Shown piece by piece: positions 1 to 9,864 of a stretch of 64,000 bases of DNA. The notes beneath the pieces were generated by a model that was not told the origin of the DNA, made no database searches, and saw nothing but the letters and a program-made list of their open reading frames with translations. The translations under genes and the position numbers were made by a program. The number at the start of each line of letters is the position of its first letter. Within the stretch, counting starts at the first letter, position 1. The stretch comes from Archilochus colubris (lineage: Eukaryota; Chordata; Aves; Apodiformes; Trochilidae): the NCBI GenBank assembly GCA_023079485.1, contig CM041084.1:35314609-35378608 (forward strand), in the 5' to 3' direction.

Positions 1-1199
1 CCTTCATTCACTTTCCTGTGCAAATTCTCTAGCAACCTATAACAGGAAACAGCTCGCAGCAGAGGCACCCACAAAGTGTCAGAAGCAGCACAAGGAAGCA
101 GAGGGATTCAGAGACTTGCTGGTATGCAGCAAGTCACAGATACCCTTGGCTGCCCTGGAACTGCAGCATTTGTTTCCAGACACTAATGCTACAGAACACA
201 ATTTTCAACGAAAATACACTTCTTTAATGCTTTTATACAATAAGTATCTGAGAGAATAAACAGGCTACTTAAGCATCCTGATAAATTGGTCAACATCATA
301 AATAAACTTTAGAATCTGTTCATACATGGGTTTTATAACTTGAAAAGGAGCTGTTGTGGAAAAATGAACCAATGCTAAGAGCTTTAAAGTACAAAGACCA
401 GAAAGAAAATCACCTAATTTATAAGTTATTTTTCCAGCCTTCAGTACTATATGCAGAACTTTTTACCCATCTTACTAAAGCACTGTTCTAAAACCATTTT
501 ACCAGTGCAATGTAACACTATGTAAACAACTGCATTTCTCCATATAGCATGGGCAAAGAACTCACAATGCTACTGAATCAGTGTCCAAAAGCCTAAGCAA
601 TCTCATGTGTTCAAAATCTGGAAAATTCCTAAGTTTATGAATTGATGACCCTGAAATTATAGCATTAGCTAAGTAAATCATCCCTTTACAAACACCCTAA
701 GAAGAGCTAATTTGACTATTCCTCTCATAAAGTATTTTAGCAAACAGATTTCTACATGTCAGGAAACTCAGAGGTTATTTCAAGTTTTCCAGCTTAGGGA
801 AATTACAGGGTTTTTTCCTTTCATCAAAAGGTAAATTTATAATCAGCTTGCTCTTTGCATCATTCCTGCAAGCATGAAGTTGGTGACAGGGAAATGGTTA
901 ACCTCTTGATTACAACAGTCATAAGGCTAGGTAAGACTTTTGACAGGAAAAAAAAAAGTGGAAAGGGACCACCATAAGGGCTTGGTTGTGGAAATATTTA
1001 GCTATTTAAGTTGAGTTACAAAGAGAAGTCTTATGCACATGTAGAAGAGTAAAGTCTTCACTTTCCTTTTGACCACAGAACAAATCCCAGATTTCTCAGG
1101 CTTCTGTCTCTCCCTGGCCTCACATACCGCTAAAGTAAGTATTAAACACTTTAAAAATTTAAACATTTAGAACTCCTCATATTTGTCCTACTGCGCAGA
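1..1199. other. Unassigned flank, no gene recognised
   Basis: AT-rich single-copy sequence. No repeat family, RNA gene or convincing coding frame is visible. A possible small plus-strand exon (1079-1134: pyrimidine-rich acceptor, GTAAGT donor) lies just left of the CpG-rich region, but two frames are open and nothing connects to it, so I do not call it. Confidence 0.6.
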
Positions 1200-1219
1200 C
1201 CTTCTGAGCTCATGGCTCA

Positions 1220-1233
1220 GTCACCATGGCAAC
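1220..1233. promoter_or_regulatory. Perfect X-box (RFX-family binding site)
   Basis: The bases GTCACCATGGCAAC fit the X-box consensus GTNRCC-N(0-3)-RGYAAC exactly: half-site GTCACC, a 2-base spacer, then GGCAAC. RFX-family factors bind this imperfect palindrome, and in vertebrates promoter X-boxes are enriched at genes for cilia and centrosomes. It lies a few hundred bases from the CpG-rich block. That its target is a ciliary gene is inference only, because no target gene could be identified here. Confidence 0.45.
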
Positions 1234-2441
1234 ACTACCTGAAGAAAAAACATGGCTCCCGCGACAGGGAAAACAACGCCGTCTTCCATCTAGGCAGCAG
1301 GTGGAGCTGTCACTTAAGTACTGTAATACGCTCACACGCTAATGGCTGTTACTTCAAAATTACCCCCCCTTTTACGCCGTTGCCGTCGTTGTCGTTTAAA
1401 TGCCTGGGTTGCAGCCGCAAATCTCAATTTTTCAAATAAAAATTTCCTTAAGAAACAGCCACTTCATGGTGAAGGAGCAACGTGTGAGTTCAGTCAGCAG
1501 CGGGAGCACGGAGTCCACACCGGACTTCGAGAAGCCGCTTTCCTTCTTTCTGGCAAGGATGAAAGAAAAAAAAAAACCAAACCAAACCGCACCGAAACAG
1601 AACTAAAAAAACAAACCAGGTAACCTCAGGCGAGGGCGTTACCGATCCGGCGGGGCCGCCAACCGCCGCCCCGCTGCCATTTAACGGCCTCACGTCTTGC
1701 GGGCTTCGCACCCCGCCTGCCTAACGGCCTCGTTCCCAGAGGAGGGGCAGGGAAGAGGGATTCGCGTTCCCTAAAGACGCGGGGCCGAGGACTGAAGGGC
1801 AGGCACCCCTCTGAGTGGAAGCTGTTCGAACACCCCCACCGCCTGGGGTAAGAGTTCCAGCCCGCTCCTACCGCCACGGCGGGGACGAAGTCGCCCCGCC
1901 TGGGTAGCCTTGGCCTGCCAGGACAGGCGGAGGTAGCGGCCGCTCACGGCATGCGGAGGGCAGGAAGGGCTGGCGGTGCGAGGCGACTCGGCGCCATGTA
2001 CGAGGGCTGTCACAAAATGGCCGCTCGTGGGGTGAAGTGCCTCCTGCCACGCAGGCCTCCCCAGACCATGACGCCGACGGCTCCGCGCCATGACACTTTC
2101 CCCCACACAAGCCCCCGACTTTCTGCTTGCAGTACTCCCTCCCTGATTTAAATACCTCACCTCCCCTTACAACTGTAAAACCTTCGAGGTGTTTAAAAGA
2201 ACAGTAACTCTCAGGGGTTCAACTCTTGGCAGTAGTGTACCCATCTAGACGGTATGAGGCGACAATACCGCGGCTGCAGGCAGCTTCATTCCTCACCCCA
2301 CGAAGAAGCAACGGGAGACAGCTCCGCTGGAGGACCCACGCAAGCCACCAACAACCCCCAGCAACCATCCGCCCAATGTTCAGGGGCACCCCCTTCACCC
2401 CGCTCCCCCGTGTGCCGAACATGGCTCCCTCCTCCACTCAC

Positions 2442-2500
2442 CATCATTGACGGAAGCTGAGGCAGCGCCCACACACTTAAAAATAAAACGAGGCTTTAAA
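2442..2500 (-). other. Candidate first exon, minus strand (3' end defined)
   Basis: Read on the minus strand, the sequence runs TCAATGATG then GTGAGTGG, an excellent match to the vertebrate donor consensus, with the intron starting at 2441. Two in-frame ATG codons (2447-2442) abut the donor, so a start codon right at the end of exon 1 is possible. The upstream (right) limit is unknown and the end given here is nominal. A second possible donor lies to the right, after AGAAGAGCG near 2675. No partner exon to the left was established, and the encoded protein is unknown. Confidence 0.3.
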
Positions 2501-2568
2501 AAATAAAAACTGTAGGAACTTTCTAAATAAAACAAACACCGGACAGCCCTCTCTTTCTTTTAGTGCTG

Positions 2569-2642
2569 GTTTTTTTAAAGTTTTTTTTCCCTTTTTTTCT
2601 TTTTTTGTTTTTTTTTTCCTCCTCTTTCTTCAGCTTTCTTTT
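2569..2642. repeat. T-rich / polypyrimidine tract
   Basis: Interrupted runs of T with C form a pyrimidine-rich stretch inside the CpG-rich region. It is low-complexity sequence and splits the region into a left core and a right shoulder. It could also serve as a nucleosome-depleted promoter spacer, but that is inference. Confidence 0.8.
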
Positions 2643-2960
2643 AAGGTGGGGGATCGCGGTTCCCCTTCACCTCACCGCTCTTCTGCTTAAGTAGCCCCAA
2701 GTGGGAAAGGGCGGGGAAAGGCCACACCCTCCCTCGCCTCCTCCCTCTCACAGCCGGTACTGGGGTGGCCTAAAGCGTCCTGAGGGCTCTCGCCCCCTCT
2801 GGATTTTCCCGGGTCAGCTTTTGTGCTTCCTGTGCTTTAGTGGGATGTCTGTAAAGGGTGAAAGATACCGTAGCTTTTCTCTTTGTTGAAGAGATTAGGT
2901 GGGATTATTATTGGTGGCCTTGTTGGTGAGCAGGACGTTGCTGTTGAGTGCCTGCGGTAC

Positions 2961-3588
2961 CAGCGCCAAGCTCTTTTCGTTTTGACAAGAACAAGAACTT
3001 GCTTGGTTTGACGAGATCTGCCAGTGGTGTGTCGTTCGAAGTGGCTTTCACACGTAATGAGGCACAAGCTGAAGCTTTTTCATCAATTTTCTTTAACTGG
3101 TGGCATGCAGCTGTTCTAGAACAAGCTGTTCCCATCACATCTCTTGCTGCCTTTATTGAAAACGAGCTGCTGTCTGCTCACCAGACCCCCAAGACCTTCC
3201 TAGGAAGAAACCCCTCCATGAGCCCGTCTGGTTCTAGAGTAACAAGGAGTTTATAAAGAGCTTTGGAAATTACTTTTAAATAGCTGTTTACCACTGGTAC
3301 CAAATGTTTAGAACAGACACAGATTTTCAGAAAGTTTCAGGGAGAGGGGAAACTTGAGGATAACTCGCCAAAATAAACCTAACCTCTGGGCTGGTTTAGT
3401 AAGGGGTTTTTTGGTTATGTGTTGGGGTTTTTTTAATGGTGGAGACAGAAGAATAAAACCTGTTTAGGAATATAATGGACATACAAAGCTAAACTTTAAA
3501 GTGTATCTAGTAAGTAAGCTATACTTTCCTATGAGATTTGCTTTCTTCTAATGCTTGGATCATATTTTTGAGTGTTCACCTTTTTCAG
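2961..3588. other. Right shoulder of CpG-rich region, no gene recognised
   Basis: CpG density falls off here. A 102-codon plus-strand frame (2948-3256) is open, but its product resembles nothing I know and it has no obvious splice or start context. It may be the chance extension of a GC-rich region or a non-coding first exon. Confidence 0.4.
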
Positions 3589-3752
3589 ATGCCAATATTA
3601 ATAATCAAAAGTCGATTGCTGCATTAGATATACCTGGACCCAGAGCTATTTTAGGGAATAGCAGTAACAAAGTTCTGATCACAAAAGATGTGTTTATATT
3701 AACTATAGGAGGGATATTGGTAAAGCTATTGGGGTTGCTGTATTATCCAAAG
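3589..3752 (+). other. Candidate internal exon, plus strand
   Basis: A pyrimidine tract ending in CACCTTTTTCAG precedes this 164-nt segment, and a good donor (AAAG then GTAAGC) follows it. Only one of three frames is open across it. The first two bases complete a codon and the last codon ends exactly at the donor. The peptide includes LDIPGPRAILGNSS and then a hydrophobic stretch KDVFILTIGGILVKLLGLL, which could be a membrane segment. I do not recognise the protein. It sits about 0.6 kb right of the CpG-rich region, in the right place for an early exon of a rightward gene. A chance pseudo-exon remains possible. Confidence 0.3.
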
Positions 3753-4171
3753 GTAAGCATATGCATGAGCTTTCCTGTAGCTAATGTCCATTTACTAAAA
3801 TAAAAGAGCCAGTCAGCAGTACTGTATCAGACTGAGGCCTTGAAAATGTGGTCCAACAGTGAAGGCAAAATAGTGTGCAATATTCAGTTCAATAAAATGG
3901 TCTCATATTTGACCTTAAGGGTGACAGCAGGTTAATATCACTGTTTCTTAAGTGGAAAAAGTGTAATTCTCCTTTTAGTAACTTGAAACTAAAACTAGTC
4001 TTAATACTCCAAAACAGAGCAAAAGACAGTTTGGAGGTGGGTGGTTTTTTGCCTTTTTTCCTCTTTTATGGCCCTAAGCAGCAGTATTCTGAATGATCTC
4101 CTGTTTGCAATTAAGTGGAAGATAACTGGCCTGTAAGTGATAATACCGTTCCACTAAAGAGAATTCCTTAC

Positions 4172-4255
4172 CTTTTATTATGGAAATGATGAGCATTGTC
4201 CTCTTCTAGCAAAAGAGTTATGGTTCCAATGCAAAAGCAGAATGGTGTAAGAAAG
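4172..4255 (-). other. Candidate internal exon, minus strand
   Basis: On the minus strand the acceptor CTTGCTTTCTTACAG is followed by 84 nt and then the donor AAAAG/GTAAGG. One frame stays open to the donor (peptide includes FLTPFCFCIGTITLLLEED). It starts with one base of a split codon and ends with two. The other two frames contain stops. The protein is unrecognised. It does not join in frame with the candidate at 5444-5494, which argues that at least one of the two is spurious. Confidence 0.2.
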
Positions 4256-5443
4256 CTGTAAGAAAGCAAGCCTCACCGAGGGGTTATAGATTTTAGTTTT
4301 GTGAGGCTATCTATCTGAGCTTCAGAGGACTGGGTTTGGGTCAGGATTGTGCCCTGTTTTAACTCAGCATTAGCTTCTAAAATTGGAGAACAGTTGCTTA
4401 AAAGAGAGGTCAGAGTAATTTCTGATGATGTTTGTTAACAGAGCGGAGTACAAAATTATTACGGGTTATTTTATTAATATTGCTACTGGAAGGGTTATTG
4501 ATCAGCAGCTTTGTTAAATGCACTAAATAGCAGAAGAAGAGACTGATTTTATATTCTGCTATACCATGCAGTAATTTTCATTCTAACACACGTTTACAAT
4601 TAAAAAAAAAAAACAAGCCAAACAAAAGCCTAAGTATTTAGCCAAATTGTGTTCTCCCTTGAATCTTAGGATTTAAGTAATCTAGGAGCTATGATCAGTT
4701 ACTATGATTGTCTCAGTGTTACTGTCAAAATTAATCTGGGCTAGACTCTTTTTTGCCCTTTTTTATGTTGTTTGTTTGTTTTTAAATTAGAGTTACTGGT
4801 AAATCAGAATAATTCAGGCAGTGCCTCTGGTTTGGGATCCAGTAGGCAGTAGTGGATGAGGATTCTACAAAGAAAATCTGATGAAAAATTACCATTCTGA
4901 TTTAAAAAGTAGTGTTACATCTTACAATGTAGTAGATAGGAGTACATACTATAAAATCAACTTAGATTTAGTCTTTCTAGATGTATCCCTAAAGTGGATA
5001 GCAAAAGTAACATACAGCACTTGAATTGGAGCATTATCTCTTCTGCTGTTTTGGATCACTCATGAAAATCATGTTAAGTGTTTCTATAGAGCTAAAGCAG
5101 CCAACTGCTCTTAGGAAATAATGTGAACGTGAAAAGATGTACGTAGAAGAAATATTCAAGCTATGAGGTTAAGAAAAATAGAAGAAGGTTCCAATTTTTA
5201 GACAGCTAACCAAGCTTGCTTAAGAAAAACATGCTGAGTTCCCAAAAAGGACTTGAATGTCTGTTTTCTGAGTTTCCTATTTAGTACTGCATTGCACAGC
5301 AGACAGCTTTAAAGGATCATGCTGTTATCTAGTTAAATTTTGAACTTTTCCTGCACTGCTATTTCCTTGTGAGTAGCTATTTTAGGGCTTATACCATGAT
5401 GTCATGATGGACATTTGTATTAAAAAAAAAATTACACACTTAC

Positions 5444-5494
5444 CATTTGCATTGAAATTGCTCGTAGAGTTTCCATAGGCTTCAGTAAGTAAAA
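5444..5494 (-). other. Candidate exon, minus strand
   Basis: A strong minus-strand donor (CAAATG/GTAAGTGTG) ends a frame that reads FYLLKPMETLRAISMQM, and the same frame stays open farther upstream. The acceptor is weak, since the bases before ATTCAG are purine-rich, so the left limit of the exon (5494) is uncertain. The product is not recognised. This stretch could equally be intron with a chance donor. Confidence 0.18.
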
Positions 5495-6951
5495 CTGAAT
5501 CAACATTCTTATCAGCATGATAAAATCTTTTGAAATGTGATCATGTGCTGACTGATTTTTTTTTATTATTATTAATAGGTGTTTTTAAATTTATTTCCCC
5601 TCTCTCTAAGAAGTATATGGAACAAAAATATGGAACAAAAACTGAGTCTTTGTAAAGACACAGTAAATTTCTGCTTGCATAAAATTCTGGGAAAATATTT
5701 TCTTTTGTTTCCTTTACTTGGATTAAAACCAGAAAATTATTATGAAAATTAAACCAATGACTTAATTTCCAGTAGTGGAGTTGTGTGGGAGTTTATTTTC
5801 TAGAAAGTGCATTATTTTAGGACACTTTAATTAGTCTGATAATGAATTTACTTCCAGTTCATTGTGATTAGCCTTTGGGCAGTTAAATTCTGAGTAGTTC
5901 ATTAAATTTTAACCTGAATAGCTTTACTTTTAAAAAAGCTGACACATACTTTGGCGCTATGGCATGTGTTGTGGCTGAAAAAAATTAGTATGTTGTGCAA
6001 ATATGTAATATTCTTTACCCAACCATTTTACATGAATGAACTGTGAGTACCTAGGAACATGTAACATGGCCACAAGTGGTTCTGATCAAAAGTCCCTCCA
6101 GTTCAGTTCAGTTCATTGTCTTTGTTGATGATTTTAAACAGGGGTGCTTAGGGAAAGGATGTGAAGACAGGACAGGTATAGAGTGATTCTTCTTGCTGGT
6201 ATTTTCTCCTTGTCCTTTGCAACCTCAGAAGCATTTATTGAGGTCCCTTCCTTACTGTGTTTCATAATACTTGATGATTTTTCTTGTGAATTATTACTGT
6301 CATTTTTTGAACTCGACTTAGGCCTCTGCACACAGAGTTTGGAGCTGAGTGCTGCTAGACATCACATAAAAAGTAGATACTTTTTAAAGCTCATCTGGTA
6401 ATTACATTAGAACCATCTCATTCTTGACTTAACAGCCAACGTTTTCCTTATGTCACAACTTTATGCCATTCATGATTTTGCCATAGCTATAATCGGTTGT
6501 CTCAATCTGCAGATAAAGAATCTTAATTGTGTTTCTTATGCCCTTTCTTCCTCAGGTCAACAGTGTTCAGGATGGGTGAGTGGCCAGCTGCTGCCTGGGC
6601 TTGCTCAGCCTCTCTCAGGGCAGCAGATCCTTTGCTCAGATTGATTTGCTGCCTCCCTCTGTCTCTGACTCATGGTCCAGGGCAAGGCCTCAGCTACAGC
6701 AGGCCAGGGTCAGCACAAAGCATCCCCAGTCATTTCAGGTTCAGGGTGCTAGTGCTACACTCCACACAGAAATCCAGAATACTGTTTCCTATGTGTGATG
6801 AGACTGCTCAGTCTGCTGGAGCTTGTAAGTGGGTATTGCTAAGTCTTTTACTTAAAATCAGATCTTCAAAGGTGGAAAAGGGTTAAACACCCAAAGACTG
6901 GCTTTACTTGAACTGGTAGTTAAATGGGACAAGGGATATAATTTTTTATTA
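5495..6951. other. No gene recognised
   Basis: Mostly AT-rich single-copy sequence. A 20-nt segment (6556-6575) sits between a strong acceptor (CTTTCTTCCTCAG) and a strong donor (ATGG/GTGAGT), but at that size it cannot be judged. The frames at 6527-6886 have no homology I recognise. Confidence 0.5.
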
Positions 6952-6986
6952 TTATATTTTATTTTATTATATTTTATTTTATTTTT
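6952..6986. repeat. (ATTTT)n simple repeat
   Basis: An imperfect array of ATTTT and ATATTTT units. On the minus strand it reads as repeated AATAAA-like hexamers, so it could look like a polyadenylation region or an A-rich tail for the minus-strand open frame to its right. A plain microsatellite is the simpler reading. Confidence 0.85.
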
Positions 6987-7164
6987 AAATAGAAAGCCCA
7001 CACAAAATAAGAATAGAAATAAAAATTGTTTGTAAACAGGCTTCCCTTGCCATCCTTTACTTCCATAAAACAACTTTGTTAAGAGGTGGGGAGCCACTGA
7101 GCTGCCAGAAACTGCCATCGGGTAGGCAAGAACTGCTGTGAATTGTAACAAATTGTACTCATCT

Positions 7165-7308
7165 CTAGTTTCTATGAAGTTTTTGCACTGCATTGAGTAT
7201 CTGTCTGCTTTTTTCATTAATTTCTTGGGTGTGCTGCAGGTACTTCTGCCTTTTCTGTAACCTTGCAGATTCTGCAAACTTTTCTTCTCTAAGCATGGTA
7301 AGGAGCAT
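7165..7308 (-). other. Candidate 3' coding exon, minus strand, coiled-coil-like
   Basis: A 47-codon minus-strand frame ends in TAG at 7167-7165. Its charged, helix-prone peptide (part: REEKFAESARLQKRQKY, later NEKSRQILNAVQKLHRN) looks like a coiled coil. A plausible acceptor (pyrimidine-rich, ending GCTTAG, with a CATTGAC branch-like motif upstream) would start the exon near 7288. AATAAA-like motifs follow to the left at about 6990-6950. Against this, a second minus frame (7358-6858, 166 codons) is open over the same bases, and A-rich DNA tends to read as K, E and Q. The protein is not recognised. It could be a terminal exon, a decayed retrocopy or chance. Confidence 0.25.
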
Positions 7309-7358
7309 GAGTTGCTGTCAATGACAAGATCTGTATCCCTTCCTTCAGGGAGTTTCAC

Positions 7359-8543
7359 CTTAGTGCCTCTAGTGTTAACAGAATGTAGAAGCTAGAACAG
7401 ACAAATAAAACAAATGCTGTCTGTCACTTAGGTTTCACTGTATGATGGCATTACTAATGTCATCTTGTCACTTCTTGCAGAGCTTAAGCCTTCCATCTGC
7501 TATAGGAGAAAGAGGAGGAAGAAAAGCAGAATCCTTTAGTGTGTTTCAATGTATGCTAGAGTAGCATTCCAGCCTTAATGGAATCATACAGCCATGGCTC
7601 AGAGAACTCCCTCAGCTGATTTTAACACAACTTTTGTCCATCTGTCTGCTTCTGAAAGATACCAGTGTGCTTCTGAGCCTAATGGGTGCTCATGTGGTAC
7701 ACTACATACTGTGGATACTTATTTCTGGAGAAATACTAAAAAATCCTCTCTAGTCAGTAATACAGAGGGCTGAAATTTTTATTCTTTTTACCTCTGAGCC
7801 CCAAGGGATAACTATTTGCTCATAGCATTTGGACTCATCTATCTTTATTTCCTTATTTTCAACTAAGATCTCGGCAAATCAACAGCTTCCACTGACTGTG
7901 CATTTTATATTTGATTAAATAAACACAACAATTTGAGGTTTATAATTTTTTAATAAAAATTATGTCCTGGAAAAGATAGAACTTTTAAACCTTCTCTTCT
8001 GCAAAGTAATTCAAAATTGTATCTATGGTATATGTTACAAATGCTCTGAGCTTCTTAACGTTGCTTCTGACTACAGATTACAAACCGCACAGGCATTTGG
8101 GGTGATGGAAATAGTGGGATACAATCTTATGCACATCCAGAGCCCCATATGCTGATGTGTAGAACTGGGAAACACTGAAATGAGAATGTAGTGCATTGAA
8201 TCTGCAGATGTCTGCTTGTTATTTGAATCTTGAACAAATCTGATCTGGGGTTCTTTTCATCTATGGCTTAAAGTCCAAAACCTGTTTTGGTATCTTGTAA
8301 TTTATTACTTCTTTTGATCCTGATTCCTGACTAAAGGTTTTGACTTCCTATAGCACTTAGTTCTGCCTACGGGGTTTAATATTCTCGTAAATCGAAGCAA
8401 ACTGCATTCTGCCTTCCCTCAGAGTTTCTATTCTATGCGTTTACACTATGAGGAAGATGTAAAAACAGCAGTGAATCTTTGCCGGTTTTGCTCATGCCAG
8501 GAAAACTATTTCTAGATACAAATACCTGGCACTGCCTTTGCAG
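7359..8543. other. No gene recognised
   Basis: AT-rich single-copy DNA with no repeat family, RNA gene or persuasive exon visible on either strand. Confidence 0.55.
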
Positions 8544-8602
8544 TCAGTAGGTGAGAATCAACACTCTGGTTTTGGAAGCAAAACACTTTATCCAGACTTC
8601 GG
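8544..8602 (+). other. Candidate exon at the edge of a CpG-enriched patch, plus strand
   Basis: A good acceptor (CACTGCCTTTGCAG) starts a 59-nt segment ending in GACTTCGG with donor GTAAAA. Of the three frames only one is open (SVGENQHSGFGSKTLYPDF), starting in phase 0. That is compatible with the phase-0 end of the candidate at 3589-3752. The bases just right of it (about 8598-8760) hold seven CpGs, unusual for this region. The peptide is not recognised, so coding status is unproven. Confidence 0.22.
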
Positions 8603-9753
8603 GTAAAAGGGCTTGTAACGCTGATTTGAATTCTTTCTGCTGCACCATCAGTTTACTTCATGGGACACTCCCTGCTTGTCGGAAGAGGGATTTAAAGGTC
8701 GCTCTTAGGAAGATGTCCCTTGTGTCATGTAATGAGTCACCCGGAACCGCTCCGAACAGCAGCATCTGTATAGTCTGAGGCTGCTTGAGTTTATGGGTGC
8801 CATTACACTGACATCTTCCTGACTGCACGGAGAAAGAAGAGGACAATGAGTGATATTTATCACCTGCTTAGCTCAGCATCGGAATGAAATATTTATACTA
8901 AACTACATTTCTGGCTTGTGTTCTCCTTTCTTAGGCAGAAAGTTGAGCAGTCAAGAGGAGGATATTTGGGTGGTTTTGTGAGAGTTAATATCAGACTGAG
9001 TGAGCTCTTTAACAGCTATTAGGCCACTAACTACAGAGCTTTTAAAGACGCAGTACTGAATAGTTGAGGATTATTTGCATATGACTGCAGTGGAAAGGTT
9101 TGCTGGAAAAGCTGCCCTTGTATTGGTCTTGTGAACAGAGCCTAACGATGTCAACACAGTTCTTGTTAACATGACAAATGGGTAGAAATACGCATTTGGT
9201 GAAATAGGTTGTGTTCCACAGGAGGAGAAATGTAGTATCCAATTTACTTGTTTAGTGTAACTATTTGCAGTAGAACTCGTAGCTGAGATGTATATACTGC
9301 CAAAATAAAATAAAATAAATTAAAGTTGCTCTGAGTCTGTATAGCAAGCATATTGTGCCAAAAGTTTGTGTGTGGGTAAATCCTATATAATCTTTCACTA
9401 ACTTCAGACGTCAGCATGTTTGCTAAAGCAGCTAGAATTCCTTAGGAGGGACAGTAGCTTCCTAAAGATGTTTTTGCCAGAGGGAGCCAACAAATATGAT
9501 CAGTTAGGTTCTGGTATTGTACCACTTTTACCACTTAGTGAGTTTTGCTACTCACTGACTTCTCAGCAAAGTGCACTTGATTTTAGAGAGAGATGATTTT
9601 GCAAGTGTTTTGAGATCTTCTGTCTACCAAGTGAAAATCATAATTAAGAAATATACCGGGTTATCATTGTGGTATATGTCTCACAGAACTGAAGCATCCA
9701 GGGTCATAAAAACCAAAATGCACTTAAAATTTCTTTTGTTTTTTCCTCCTCAG
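8603..9753. other. No gene recognised; CpG patch at its left end
   Basis: The CpG-enriched patch (about 8598-8760) overlaps a 75-codon plus-strand frame at 8551-8778 that I do not recognise. The rest is ordinary AT-rich sequence. Confidence 0.45.
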
Positions 9754-9864
9754 GACACAAAGTCATTTCATGATCAGTCGTCTGAACAGGCAGCCAAAAT
9801 CATTACTTTTCAAGTAATCAAAGTATTTGAATCAAAAGAAACAAAGAGGAATGGCAAGTACTGA
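9754..9864 (+). other. Candidate 3' exon, plus strand
   Basis: One of the strongest acceptors in the window (TTTTGTTTTTTCCTCCTCAG) opens directly into a phase-0 frame of 36 codons beginning DTKSFHDQSSEQAAKIITFQ and ending in TGA at 9862-9864. The phase again matches the end of the 3589-3752 candidate. There is no strong donor (the best is CAA/GTAATC at 9814), so a terminal exon is the natural reading if it is real. The sequence is not recognised. Confidence 0.22.

Larger units (their letters stand above)
1490..2960. promoter_or_regulatory. CpG-rich region, probable (bidirectional?) promoter
   Basis: This is the only long block with dense CpG dinucleotides in an otherwise CpG-poor window, densest at about 1620-2110, with a second part at about 2640-2960. 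YY1-like sequences occur, for example AAAATGGCCGC near 2014. Unmethylated CpG-rich DNA of this kind normally marks a vertebrate housekeeping-type promoter. A strong minus-strand donor at 2440-2441 suggests transcription leftward, and a plausible plus-strand exon at 3589 suggests transcription rightward. Many overlapping frames of 60-130 codons cross the block in both directions; this is expected of GC-rich DNA, where stops are rare, and I treat them as shadows. The transcription start sites cannot be placed. Confidence 0.75.

Noticed and set aside
1079..1134. Plus-strand exon with good acceptor and GTAAGT donor
   Set aside because: Two frames are open, there is no partner exon, and its position left of the presumed promoter makes it hard to place. 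It may be a chance pseudo-exon.
1490..2474. Numerous 60-130 codon frames in the CpG-rich region as genes
   Set aside because: They overlap each other in several frames on both strands, as expected in GC-rich promoter DNA, and none has a recognisable product.
6556..6575. 20-nt micro-exon between strong splice sites
   Set aside because: Too short to judge coding sense; chance pairs of good sites at this distance are common in long introns.
6858..7358. 166-codon minus-strand frame as a gene
   Set aside because: Its C-terminal third translates an ATTTT simple repeat, and a second frame is open over the same bases. No recognisable domain. A resemblance of a short stretch (FIETRDEYNLL) to F-BAR proteins was considered but is too short to count.
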